Source: Nematopogon swammerdamellus
Lineage: Eukaryota > Arthropoda > Insecta > Lepidoptera > Adelidae
DNA length: 64,000 nucleotides
Reading direction: 5' to 3'
Assembly: GCA_946902875.1 (NCBI GenBank)
Contig: OX336343.1
Location: 15,237,596-15,301,595 of the forward strand
Both the position numbers and the translations under genes were made by a program. Numbering within the stretch: position 1 is the first letter of the stretch; each line of letters opens with the position of its first letter. This document shows positions 40,542 to 51,129 of this stretch, piece by piece. The notes below the pieces were generated by a model. That model saw only the letters and a program-made list of their open reading frames with translations. It did not search any database and was not told the origin of the DNA.

Positions 40542-40786
40542 AAGTCCGGCCGCTGAGAGAATGCGTTCCTGACGTCGGTCAGTTGGTCACAGTGTGATAC
40601 CAGTCTGGATTGCCAAAAAAGTACGACAAGCTTGTCAAAATAGTACGAAACCGTATAAAAATAGAAAATATTCATAATTACCTTAGTTCGAACGTGCAGT
40701 TGCAGGAGTAATAAAAACGTATTACCCATCACTAGTCATGACCAACTGACGGACGTCAGAAACGCATTCTCTCAGCGGTCGGACTT
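40542..40786. mobile_element. MITE with 48-bp terminal inverted repeats
   Basis: 40542-40589 ('aagtccggccgctgagagaa'...) is mirrored by 40739-40786 with three mismatches. The 149-base interior is AT-rich and non-coding. I could not settle a target-site duplication (TTA/ATA at the edges). Confidence 0.8.
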
Positions 40787-41879
40787 ATAGACGTAAATGA
40801 GAGTTGGCATAAATGCCACCGAAATGTCAATAAGGAAATCATTTTCTTGTCATAATAAACAATGTAAAGCTTTTTTAAAGGCAGCTCGGTATGATGGCTG
40901 AGTCAGTGGGGACCAGAGCAGCCAACCAACCAATGTCACCTCTGATGGCCGATTGCACCACTTCCGGTTAAGTCTCGGCTATGTTATCTGTCGGTAAAGA
41001 GACATTTCTCATACAGTCGACATGAGCTAACCGGCAGCCACATTTTGTGAAATTGGCCCAGAGACAGTCCAACTATTTGGGCTACCATTTGTGTCCACCA
41101 CCTCTAAGAACCTGTAAGGGGTAAGGGAATATGCCTTCATGAGATGCAAGACGTATAACTCTACTAGTAGGATAGGATGCGAAAACGCGGGCTCGGTCAC
41201 CGCGCAATCTCAGTTCAGCAGATTTGCTCGCGACAAGCGAACTTTTTTCGCTTTTATTTGTCTCCGCCGAAAGAGGTTTCGGGTGAGTTGTGGCTTTATC
41301 TTTGGAAAATCGTCAACCCTTCTGTAATTCGGCTAGTTGGATCGCTGCGCTCGACTGGAGTCGGATCGCGCCACAGAACCGCGATTGGCGGCCGTATTCC
41401 CCCAGCCGGCCGCCCCGAATAGGGCGTGACGCGGTTTATTGTACTATAATGTGGTAAAGCCTGATTAGACAATCGGAACCATTTTTTCCGTCCAATCCAG
41501 TATAGCCGCCACGATCATGATACCAAATTCAAGGAACAAGGTGCCAACCATTGGTTTCTTCTAAACAATATGGATTCACTGTCGTTTGTAAAGCTATGGT
41601 TCACTTTTCATGCCAAACGTCTGGCCCACCTTCGTATTAATTAATTAAATTAAATTAATCATATTAATTTAAATCAAATATAAGTTTTTTGGATTTAAAT
41701 TAAATTGAACGTTTAATTCATGTTATGTAATTAATAATAATCAATCATCATCAATCAATACTAATAATAAATCTGTAAGGGATGGTCATGGAGTAAGTTA
41801 CTTTGTTTTAGGAAATATTTAGTTTGTAGCCTCTATATATGATACTAAAGCTAAATTGACGATTTTTAGAAATCTTTTC
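40787..41879. other. no feature recognised; CpG-rich patch
   Basis: 41170-41430 is richer in G+C and CpG than its surroundings and shows overlapping frames of 60-80 codons on the plus strand, none with a family motif. It could be host regulatory DNA or an exon. Neither is supported. Confidence 0.3.
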
Positions 41880-42160
41880 TGTATGTATGTATGTATGTAT
41901 GTATGTATGTTCCTCCATAACTCTTAAAGCCATCATCCGAATTTGATGAAACTTAGTACAAGCCCATTTTACTATACGGGACACAGGATAGGCTTACTAA
42001 AATTCACTTCCGGCTACGCTAAGATGTGGCTCCCATACAAATCGAATTGTTCCAAGCGCCGAAATAAGGGCGGCGGCGGCGCGGCGCGGAGGGGGTTAGT
42101 AGCGCGTCTCGCGGAGACTGGCAGCGCGGCGGAGGAGGCGCGGGGCGCGGGGCGCGGTGT
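41880..42160. repeat. (TATG)n microsatellite plus GC-rich island
   Basis: (TATG)n at about 41880-41910 is followed by 'ttcctccataactctta' sequence usual next to microsatellites in transposon remnants, then a GC-rich block (42060-42160, 'gcggcggcggcgcggcgcgg'). Confidence 0.6.
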
Positions 42161-42384
42161 GTGTATGCATTGTCTCGGCAGTTTCTTATTTAATTCGATT
42201 CATAATATTATGTAGGTTAACTTCGTTAGGTATCTATTTCATTAATTTTAGGTGCAAAAGTGTTGTTGCGAGTCGATGTTAGCTGAAGTTCCTATTTGAT
42301 TTAAGTTAATTGATCGTATGTTTTGTTTATTATATTGTAGGTACGTAGTGTAGTATGCGCGGAATATTAGCGAAAACATTCTTA

Positions 42385-42760
42385 TTTTTACCCGACTACG
42401 GCGAAGCGAAAAGGAGAGTTATGTTTTTGACCGGTATGTATGTATGTATGTATGTATGTATGTATGTATGTATGTATGTATGTATGTATGTATGAATGTA
42501 TGTATGTATGTATGTTCATCTGTTCCCTCATAAATAACTTCGAAACTACTTATCATAATTTGACAAATGAGGTATCGTTGGATGCGTCTTGACCGTCCGC
42601 TGGTTGTCAAGATGCATCCAACGTCTATAGGCTATAGGATATGGCACCCTCTAGAGGACATAAAGTAATGATCAAAAAAAAATTTTTTTTTAATGATGCC
42701 GTGTTGGCTATCAAATGAAAGGGCTTAATTAGCACATTTCAAAAATTTAGATATTGTTAG
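42385..42760 (+). repeat. microsatellite-associated element remnant with (TATG)n
   Basis: 'cccgactacggcgaagcg' leads to about 20 units of TATG (42434-42518, one TGAA interruption) and then 'tgttccctcataaataactt'. The inverted pair 'gatgcgtcttgac' / 'gtcaagatgcatc' lies at 42581 and 42607. Probably a nonautonomous element with an expanded internal microsatellite. Confidence 0.6.
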
Positions 42761-42817
42761 CTTTTGCTTAATAATTTCTAAAATCAGGCCTCACTCCAAA
42801 CCTACCCAAAATAAATA

Positions 42818-44915
42818 CTACTAATATTATAAACACGAAAGTTTGTGAATGAGTTCCGTTCAGGAAGACGATAGACCTACTCAAAGAAAGTAAGTAACTA
42901 AGGGCGAGGCCGAAGGCCGAGCTGCGTTCGGGAAGACTATAAACCTTCTCGGAGAAAGTAAGTAACAAAGGGCGAGGCCGAAGGCCGAGCTGCGTTCAGG
43001 AAGACCATAAACCTCGAAGAAAGCAAGTAACAAAGGGCGAGGCCGAAGGCCGAGCTGCGTTCAGGAAGACGATAAATTCTCGAAGACAGTAAGTAACTAT
43101 GGGCGAGGCCGAAGGCCGAGATGTGTTCAGGAAGAGGATAAACGTTTTTGATGAAAGTAACTAACAAAGAAGTTACTTTCTTCGAGAAGATTTATGGTCT
43201 TCCTGAACGCAGCTCGGCCTTTGGACTCGCCCTCTGTTACTTACATTCTTCGAAAAACCTTTCCTAAACGCAGCTCGGCCTTCGGCCTCGCTCTTTTTTA
43301 CTTACTTTCTTAAAGACTAGCTTTTGCCCGCGGCTTCGCTCGCGTGAAATTCGTATTTCAAAGGAAGAAAGTAAGTAACTAAGGGCGAGCTGGGTTCAGG
43401 TAAACGATATACCGTCTCGAAGAAAGTTAGCATCTTTTTGAGGCCGAAGGCGGAGTTGCGTTCAGGAAGACGATAAATCTTCTCGAAGACAGTAAGTAAC
43501 TATGGGCGAGGCCGAAGGCCGAGCTGCGTTCAGGAAGAGGATTAACCATCTTTAAGAAAGTAAGTAACAAAGGGCGAGGCCAAAGGCCGAGCTGCGTTCA
43601 GGAAGAGGATAACCTTTTCAAAGAAAGTAAGTAACTATGGGCGAGGCCGAAGGCCGAGCTGCGTTCAGGAAGAGGATAACTTTTTCTAAGAAAGTAAGTA
43701 ACAGAGGGCGAGGCCGAAGGCCGAGCTGCGTTCAGGAAGAGGATAACCTTTTCTAAGAAAGTAAGTAACAGAGGGCGAGGCCGAAGGCCGAGCTGCGTTC
43801 AGGAAAACTGAACCTTCTCGAAGACAGTAAGTAACTATGGGCGAGGCCGAAGGCCGAGCTGCGTTCAGGAAGAGGATAAACCATCTTTAAGAAGTAAGTA
43901 ACAAAGGGCGAGGCCGAAGGCCGAGCTGCGTTCAGGAAGAGGATAACCTTTTCGAAGAATTTAAGTAACAGAGGGCGAGTCCGAAGGCCGAGCTGCGTTC
44001 AGGAAGACCATAAATCTTCTCGAAGAAAGTAACTTCTTTGTTACTTACTTTCTTCGAAAAGGTTTATCCTCTTCCTGAACACATCTCGGCCTTCGGCCTT
44101 GCCCATAGTTACTTACTGTCTTCGAGAATTTATCGTCTTCCTGAACGCCGCTCGGCCTTCGGCCTCGCCCTCTGTTACTTACTTTTTTCGAAAAGTTTAC
44201 CCTCATGCTGGACGCAGCTCGGCCTTCGGCCTCGCTCATAGTTACTTACTGTCTTCGAAAAGATTTATCGTCTTCCTGAACGCAGCTCGGCCTTCGGCCT
44301 CGCCCTCTGTTACTTACTTTCTTCGAAAAGGTTATCCTCTTTCTGAACGTAGCTCGGCCTTCGGCCTCGCCCATAATTGCTTACTGTCTTCGAGAAGGTT
44401 TATCGTTTTCCTGAACGCAGCTCGGCCTTCGGCCTCGCCCTCTGTTACTTACTTTCTTCAAAAAGTTTACCCTCATGCTGGACGCAGCTCGGCCTTCGGC
44501 CTCGCTCATAGTTACTTACTGTCTTCGAAAAGGTTTATCGTCTTCCTGAACGCAGCTCGGCCTTCGGCCTCGCCCTCTGTTACTTACTTTCTTCGAAAAG
44601 GTTATCCTCTTTCTGAACGTAGCTCGGCCTTCGGCCTCGCCCATAATTGCTTACTGTCTTCGAGAAGGTTTATCGTTTTCCTGAACGCAGCTCGGCCATC
44701 AGCCTCGCCCTCTGTTACTTACTTTCTTCGAAAAGTTTACCCTCATCCTGAACGCAGCTCGGCCTTCGGCCTCGCCCATAGTTACTTACTTTCTTCGAAA
44801 AGGTTATCCTCTTCCTGAACGCAGCTCGGCCTTCGGCCTCGCCCTTAGTTACTTACTTTCTTCCTTTCAAATACGAATTTCACGCGAGCGAAGCCGCGGG
44901 CAAAAGCTAGTTATA
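42818..44915. mobile_element. Helitron-like element with a bidirectional minisatellite
   Basis: The left end 'ctaatattataaacacgaaa' with 'gtttgtgaatgag' and the right end 'gcgagcgaagccgcgggcaa' with 'aagctagt' are typical of lepidopteran Helitron-like nonautonomous elements. Between them lies an array of about 27 units of 65-75 bp, each with 'gaggccgaaggccgagctgc' and 'gttcaggaag'. Units point rightward at 42900-43165, leftward at 43166-43315, rightward again at 43380-44030 and leftward at 44036-44870. A second, internal right-end motif in reverse sits at 43316-43372, so an element end was duplicated during inversion. Reading frames through the array (such as 44099-44818) only reflect the repeat. 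Confidence 0.8.
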
Positions 44916-45099
44916 AATAAACTAGTATTAGATGCCCTTTTATAACCCCTATTACTTACATTATACTACTATTATAATTCGACTTCGCACAATTTTCCTA
45001 GAGAAATATAGAGGCTCTAAGCCCCTGCTTCTAGGTTCAATATTCGTCATTTAATTTGGGTCTAGGTAGCAGCTGGTAGCAATCCCGCCGCATCCCTTC

Positions 45100-45480
45100 C
45101 ATCGTTTAGTCTTGTGAAAGTTTTCGAGCCTTCATTGAAGTCGCTCATTTCTCTATTCCAGGCGTTATTACATAACACGATCCCGCCGCCCCCTTTCCAC
45201 CTCCGCACCACGCGCACTGGGCAGGGTTTGCATCCCCACACGCTGGACTTACCGCGGATGCGTACCAATCGGTTCTGCAGATCCTTCCTCCACACAACCG
45301 GTAAACTCTGGAACTCTCTCCCTGCCCGTATATTTCCCCCCAAGTATAGTCTCGAGAGAATACCTGTCAGGCCGGCATGGCATTCGCAACCCCCGCGTAC
45401 GACCGAATGTCCATGGACGTCGTTAGACACCTTTTGGGTAGCTCGCCGCCACATGTCGAGCTTTCTATAAAAGAAAATAT
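45100..45480 (+). pseudogene. jockey-like LINE ORF2 C-terminus and 3' end
   Basis: The plus-strand frame gives 'PPPPFHLRTTRTGQGLHPHT', 'LPRMRTNRFCRSFLHTTGKL' and 'WNSLPARIFPPKYSLERIPV', the usual tail of jockey-type LINE proteins, followed by a 3' UTR with 'gtcgttagacaccttttggg' and an A-rich end. No polymerase domain. The homologous tail appears at 45740-46170 and 62530-63058 on the other strand. Confidence 0.7.
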
Positions 45481-45481
45481 C

Positions 45482-45612
45482 CTTATTCACCATTTAACAA
45501 GATACATATTTGTTGAAGAAAAAGCGTCATAAAATAATATACGATAGTAATTCTTTGTGCTGGGGTAGACGGCTGCTCGTTCACTACAACACAACTCGCT
45601 ACCTACAAGCAA
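45482..45612 (+). repeat. Repeat E
   Basis: 'gtgctggggtagacggctgc' and 'caacacaactcgctacct' with 'aacaagatacatatttgttg'. The same 130 bases occur in reverse at 60756-60890, also next to a jockey-like LINE 3' end. Function unknown. Confidence 0.6.
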
Positions 45613-45654
45613 ACGTAACGTGGGCCGCCACCGGCTAGGTGGACACATGACCTA

Positions 45655-45712
45655 GAAACAGGCCAAGTGCGAGTCGGACTCGCAATCGAGGTTTCCGTAC
45701 CACCACGCAATT
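45655..45712 (-). repeat. Repeat A end fragment
   Basis: 'caagtgcgagtcggactcgc' followed by 'gaggtttccgtaccac'. Confidence 0.6.
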
Positions 45713-45739
45713 GGCTGGTTTTTCTTTTGGTTTTTTTTT

Positions 45740-46170
45740 TAATTGATAGGGCGACATGTGGCATCGTTTCACCTACAAGTAGGTGTCTAACGATGCCCAT
45801 GGACATTCTGTGATGCACGGGGATTGCGAATGCCATGCCGGCCTGACAGGAGCCTTTTCAGGCCCCTTTTGAAAAACCCCAGGCTGTACTTGGGAGGAAA
45901 TCGATGGGCGCACGCGCACTCGCGCTCCCGCGTTCCACATTTTCCCGGTTCTGTGAATAAAAGACCTACAGAACCAGTTGGTGCGCATCCGTGGTAGGTC
46001 GATTGAATAGGGGTGCATCCCCGTCCTGTACGCGTAGTGCGGAGGTGGAATGGGGACGGCGGAATCGCATTAAACAGCTCCTCCGAACACTCCCCATGGA
46101 ATAGACGATAGAACACACTTAGGGAGCCGACGTCCCTACGGAGTTGCAGTCGTTCTAAGTCGCGGGACAC
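45740..46170 (-). pseudogene. jockey-like LINE ORF2 C-terminus and 3' end
   Basis: On the minus strand 'RDLERLQLRRDVGSLSVFYR', 'FHGECSEELFNAIPPSPFHL' and 'RTTRTGRGCTPI' are readable, then the frame shifts ('MRTNWFCRSFIHRTGKMWN' lies in another frame), then the 3' UTR with 'gtgtctaacgatgcccatgg' near 45783. The L-R-R-D-V and H-G-E-C-S-E-E-L-F motifs are characteristic of this tail. Inactive fragment. Confidence 0.75.
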
Positions 46171-46261
46171 CACAGAGTCACCTACTAGTCCTACCTACCT
46201 ACCTAACCTACTGTTGTTTTACTTCGCTTGTATAGTATTATCGTTTTTACAATAGAGTAAA

Positions 46262-46372
46262 CGGGCAAAAAAAATTGCCCGTGGTACCACTGCGCACTGG
46301 GTGTACTACGGGCAAAAAAAATTGCCCGTGGTACCACTGGGTGTACAACCTGGTGGTACCACGGGCAATAAA
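46262..46372. repeat. nested inverted and direct repeats of a 'ttgcccgtggtaccac' motif
   Basis: 'gcaaaaaaaattgcccgtgg' occurs twice (about 46264 and 46310), each folding on its own ('cgggcaa' / 'ttgcccg'), and 'ggtggtaccacgggcaa' occurs once in reverse near 46351. 'actgggtgta' is repeated as well. Confidence 0.75.
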
Positions 46373-46502
46373 CGAAAATATTGAGTCCTTCGTATCCTCC
46401 CTCACGCACGCTATCTATCGGTTACCATTTTTAATCCCCGACGCAAAAAGAGGGGTCTTATAAGTTTAACGTATGTGTGGTTCCGTATAAATAAGGAACC
46501 CT

Positions 46503-46620
46503 AAAGAGGTCGCCGGAAGTGGATGGATGGGAAAAGTGAAAAACCACGAGTGGTGGCGTGCCTTAGGAGAGGCCTATGTCCAGCAGTGGACCGATGCGGG
46601 CTGAAGATGATGATGATGAA
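46503..46620 (+). pseudogene. LINE 3' end with (GAT)n tail
   Basis: The frame 'WMGKVKNHEWWRALGEAYVQ' with 'QWTDAG' before the stop, followed by 'atgatgatgatgaa', is the end of a LINE related to the one at 60282-60600, which has 'KIGEAYVRQGTL' at the same place. Only about 35 codons remain. Confidence 0.65.
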
Positions 46621-46689
46621 TATATTTTGGTGCTTTTTTACTGGACTATACATACGTCAGGTCGGACTCAAAATCAGCAGCTAGTTTGT

Positions 46690-47060
46690 TAAAAAAATTC
46701 TAGTAAAGTCAAGACGAAATGACCTTAAAAGGAGGTTATCAATTCGACACTAATATCCTTGGAATTGCACAATATTATACAGTTAGTCTATGTGGGCTTT
46801 TAAAAAGGTGTGCCAAATTTCATAAGTGTATGTATGTATGTTTGTATGTAGGTATGTATGTTTGTATGTAGGTATGTATGTATGTTTGTCCACGAATTTC
46901 TCCGAAACGATTAATCGGATTGTGACCATTATTTTTTTTAACAGACAGGCCCCTTTTACCCCTTTAAGCACACATGAAAATTTATAGATGCACCGCTTTT
47001 GTGCTTTTGTACCGCCTTCAACTCAAGGGTCCGAATATGAATAAAAAATATTATTTTAAC
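46690..47060 (+). repeat. Repeat F relative, diverged, with (TATG)n
   Basis: 'aaaaggaggttatcaattcg' resembles the Repeat F opening and 'gccttcaactcaagggtccg' its foldback end. Between them is a 'gtatgtatgtttgtatgtag' microsatellite. It seems an older, internally deleted member. Confidence 0.5.
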
Positions 47061-47164
47061 ACTTTTAAATTCTAGTTGTTTTTTCAAGTCGGTGAAATGT
47101 TTTTTATTTATAAAACAGTTTTTGAGATTTCTTTTGTTTAGTGGTATTTTTCTGACCGCCGAAA

Positions 47165-47260
47165 AACCCCCCAGCCGACGACCATGCCGCGCCGGCGCTC
47201 CGCGCCCCCGCGCCGCGCCGCCACCGCCCCCGCGCCGCCACCTCCCCCGCGCCGCCGCCG
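47165..47260. other. GC-rich island at transposon edge
   Basis: CCG-rich, reading 'ccgcgccgccgccgccgc'-like, ending exactly where the long inverted repeat begins. The other end of the element also abuts a GC-rich patch (51130-51160), so it could be part of the element. Confidence 0.55.
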
Positions 47261-48732
47261 CACTCTGGTTCGATACCTACCAAACGTGGACACGTACACT
47301 TTTTTTCGAATTTCGAATTTTTTTTTGCAGAATCTTATATGTCGACTAAATACAAGCTGCTTTTATTCTTTCGTGATTTTCTATAAAGTTGACGGTTACG
47401 GAGATAATCGACGAAATCTGATTTCGTTGTATGGAAATAGACACTTTTTATAAAATTTCTCGAAATGTTAAAATTTGTTAGAGTAGTGAGTTATATAAAC
47501 GTATTCTACACATGAGCCCCGACACGACTGTAAAAAAAACTCATCCCGCTACGTCCCGCTTTTCGTTTTATTTACATTTAAATATTTTTTTCTTGCTTAT
47601 TTTAAAAATAAAAATAAAATACCATAGTGTGCCTACGTTACCAAACGAGTAATCCATTTGCAAGAGTCAATGCTTAACTTTAAAGTTAAATAAATAAAAT
47701 AAGTAAATTTTGTGTCAAACTATAAAAATAAAGCACTCTGTAAACCCAATTTTTCGAGTAAAAAAGTGGTAATAATGTGCATATTACTTGTATTTTGTAT
47801 TCTATTGTAACAAAATCTACTAGAAATATTGAAACATTACCTACTACACGAAAACAAATCGTATAAAACGTAAAAACTTTTAAAAATAATTAATCATCCA
47901 GAATCATTCGTTTATTTCGTATCTATACTTAAAACTGCTGCATGCCTGAATATGCCGATACACGAAATGAATACACAGACGCGTAATAATGTATGTAGTT
48001 ACATCTGTCCTCAAAACTGTGGCATGCCTGAGTATGTCGATACTCTATAAAATTCTGATATTACATTATATTTACTCATTACGTTTGTATCAAATTTTAT
48101 AATTCATTATATCAAAACAGCTACAGGTCAGGGGCCTTGACTTGGGAATTATTGACGAAAATATACTGTACATTTATTTATTCTTATGTTGTCTTGCATT
48201 TAAGAGTATCGTCATGCATTTGTATAGAAATTTATAAACTCATCACTCAGTTGTAAAATTACACTTCTTGAGCAGAGCGAAGCGGCAACGTTGCATGAAC
48301 GGTACAGTTAATCTATGATACAACTAGTTCGTTAACTATATTATGTAACTCGCTCGTTCAATTTTTGGGGAATATCACATTAGTTATGAATTATAGTAGT
48401 CAATTAAATTAAATTTATGAAAACGAGTTTCTTTCTTTAGAATGCATGCAGTGTAGCAATCAGTTTCGCAGTTTATATAACTTACAACTGCTACTCACGG
48501 GGAGGGCTCGAGTATGAACGTATACTCTTCGGGGAATCTTGCTACTTCATCCCCATCAGGATGAATGAATTGATAAAGGGAAAGGATGTTGCAAATAGAG
48601 CAATCATTGCAGGAATAAGGCGGCTCCTGAGACAAAGGAAAAAGGAATAGGTGAGATACCAAATTATACAAACTTAAAACAATCTAGCACGTCAGGTTGT
48701 GAACTTAAATCAATAAATTCTATTTCTTGAAT

Positions 48733-49266
48733 TTATTTTTCCCCAAGTGGTGAGATCAAGAGAGATCGAACCTCATCTGGCAGTACTTTCGCAGTGTTTG
48801 TAATCATTTTTGGACCAATTGTTGTTAAGTATGGATCACATGAAAGCAATAAGTTATTCAAGATATCGTGATTTGATGCGCGTCTACTGATTTTTCGAGA
48901 ACGAAACTCTCTATAGTTTCGGAAATCCTTATTCCGGGCCTCAGATGCCTCTTTCGATAGGTGTTCTATTCCTATAGGAATAACATTCAAACGTTTAATT
49001 ATTTCGCTGCCATGAATAAGAAGTTTGTGAACGCTAAGTGGCATGCGATACCACCCATACAAAGCTACGAATAGCTTGGCAGTTTCTAAGGCATATTCGT
49101 GGAATTTTTCGATATGTATATTCAGACCACTAGAAATACTAATCAGAATAGTAGATAGTCTTTGAATACCTGTAATGTCTGAACTTAATGTGGGATTATC
49201 GAAAAAGCGTCGAGCCGTATTTCCGTCGTTTGTCGTCCCTAATCCCTGTTTCACAAAGTCAATCAA
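48733..49266 (-). pseudogene. transposon-encoded protein fragment, unknown superfamily
   Basis: The 177-codon frame has no upstream start: its 5' side ends where the inverted copy is joined (about 49267). Readable features are 'GTTNDGNTARRFFDNP', 'HKLLIHGSEIIKRLNVIPIG' and 'LSKEASEARNKDFRNYREF' with 'SCDP'. I recall similar sequence in uncharacterised, multi-copy arthropod proteins, but I cannot name the family. The inverted copy at 49300-49403 shows that the frame once went on for about 23 codons ('EIQEVEFIDLSS', ending 'CFEFV'). Here a GAA-to-TAA difference near 48735 ends it early. Both ends are thus damaged and the product is unlikely to work. Confidence 0.6.
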
Positions 49267-49289
49267 AAAGTCAAAAAGTCAAAAACAAA

Positions 49290-49438
49290 CACTGCGAAAG
49301 TACTGCCAGAAGAGGTTCGATCTCTCTTGATCTCACCACTTGGGGAAAAAGAAATTCAAGAAGTAGAATTTATTGATCTAAGTTCACAACCTGATGTGCT
49401 AGATTGTTTTGAGTTTGTATAATTTGGTAATTTGGTAT
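49290..49438 (+). repeat. inverted copy of the ORF 3' end inside the right arm
   Basis: Plus-strand reading gives 'VLPEEVRSLLISPLGEKEIQ' and the intact ending, mirroring 48660-48810. It shows that the inverted repeat reaches into coding sequence. Confidence 0.75.
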
Positions 49439-49518
49439 GAGTAGCAGTTGTAAGTTATATAAACTGCGAAACTGATTGCTGTACTGCATGCATTCTAAAG
49501 AATGAAGAAGAACTCATA

Positions 49519-49916
49519 CATACATACATACATACATAACACACGCTGTAACCCGACAATCAGGGTAAGCAGAGTAATCGGTGTTGTGCTATAAGAACTC
49601 TGGTAAATTACAGCACAACACCGACCACCACGCTTAGCACAGTATACGGACAAGATAGAACAAATTGTGACAAGTTCGAGCGCAGCCTAACTGCTGTATG
49701 AATGATCAATAAACAATACAATACAATACAACTATCAAGCAGCAAGTAAGGCACGAAGAATGACTAGGTGGAAGGACTGCGCCAAGGTGAGAAGTGGCTA
49801 GCCTGTCGCCCTTTAGCGCAGTATCTTGTCCTTATTCCTTAGTCGCCTCTTACGACATTCACGGGGAGAGATGCAGTTGGGCTATTCTTTTTAAGTACCG
49901 GCCCCACACGGTACTC
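49519..49916 (-). repeat. Repeat B inserted into the right arm
   Basis: Matches Repeat B in reverse ('agtaagcagagtaatcgg'-like to 'ccggccccacacggtactcg'). The left arm of the transposon lacks it at 48433-48440. 'actc' flanks the insert on both sides. It begins with an (ACAT)n tract and contains 'aatacaatacaatacaac'. Confidence 0.75.
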
Positions 49917-51129
49917 GTTTTCATTAATATAATTTAATTGACTACTGTAATTCATAACTAAATCTTCCCCAAAAATTGAGCGAGCGAGTTATATAATATA
50001 ATTAACGAACTAGTTGTATCATAGATTAACTGTACCGTTCATGCAACGTTGCCGCTTCGCTCTGCTCAAGAAGTGTAATTTTACAAATGAGTGATGGATG
50101 AGTTTATAAATTTCTATACAAATGACAAATGACGATACTCTTAAATGTAAGACAACATAAGAATAAATAAATGTACAGTATATTTTCGTCAATAATTCCT
50201 CAAGTCAAGGCCCCGGACCTGTAGCTGTTTTGATATAATGAATTATGAAATTTGATACAAACGTAATGAGTAAATATAATGTAATATCAGAATTTTATAG
50301 AGTATCGACATACTCAGGCATGCCACAGTTTTGAGGATAGATGTAACTATATACATTATTACGCGTCTGTGTATTCATTTCGTGTATCGGCATACTCAGG
50401 CATGCCGCAGTTTTAAGGATAGATAGATACGAAATAAACGAATGATTCTGGATGATTAATAATTTTTAAAAGTTTTTACGTTTTATACGATCTGTTTTCG
50501 TGTAGTAGGTAATGTTTCGTTATAAAAATCCATGGAAAGTACATTATGTTGTACGTTTCAATATTTCTAGTAGATTTTGTTACAATAGAATACAAAATAC
50601 AAGTAATATGCACATTATTACCACTTTTTTACTCGAAAAATTGGGTTTACAGAGTGCTTTATTTTTATAGTTTGACACAAAATTGACTTATCTTATTTAT
50701 TTAACTTTAAAGTTAAGCATTGACTCTTGCAAATGGATTACTCGTTTGGTAACGTAGGCACACTATGGTATTTTATTTTTATTTTCAAAATAAGCAAGAA
50801 AAAAAAATTAAAATGTAAATAAAACGAAAAGCGGGACGTAGCGGGATGAGTTTTTTTTACAGTCGTGTCGGAGCTCATGTGTAGAATACGCTTATATAAC
50901 TCACTACTCTAACAAATTTTAACATTTCGAGAAATTTAATAAAAAGTGTCTATTTCCATACAACGAAATCAGATTTGGTCGATTATCTCCGTAACCGTCA
51001 ACTTGATAGAAAATCACGAGATAATAAAAGCACCTTGTATTTAGTCGACATATAAGATTCCGCAAAAAAAAATTTGAAATTCGAAAAAAAGTGTGGATGT
51101 CCACGTTTGGTAGGTATCGAACCAGAGTG

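Larger units (their letters stand above)
47261..51129. mobile_element. foldback DNA transposon with TIRs of about 1.2 kb
   Basis: The left arm 47261-48496 starts 'cactctggttcgatacctac'. The right arm 49439-51129 ends with its complement and aligns along its whole length except for a Repeat B insertion of about 400 bases. A second, inner inverted pair (about 48652-48812 and 49290-49438) carries the 3' end of the internal ORF. Arms differ only by scattered substitutions. The element holds a truncated reading frame on the minus strand at its centre. The superfamily is not determined. No target-site duplication is evident because both edges are GC-rich low complexity. Confidence 0.85.

Noticed and set aside
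41139..41422. overlapping frames in a CpG-rich patch, possible host promoter or exon
   Set aside because: No motif or structure beyond composition. Left as unassigned sequence.
44099..44818. 239-codon open frame with repeated 'ERSSAFGLAHSYLL' units
   Set aside because: It is a translation of the minisatellite; unit lengths near multiples of three keep the frame open. No protein is supported.
42890..44870. CRISPR-like array of regular repeats
   Set aside because: The units are contiguous with no unique spacers, change orientation, lie in a eukaryotic transposon and have no cas genes nearby.
47092..47453. frames starting near 'MPRRRSAPPRRAATAP'
   Set aside because: Translation of the GC-rich island running into the inverted repeat arm.
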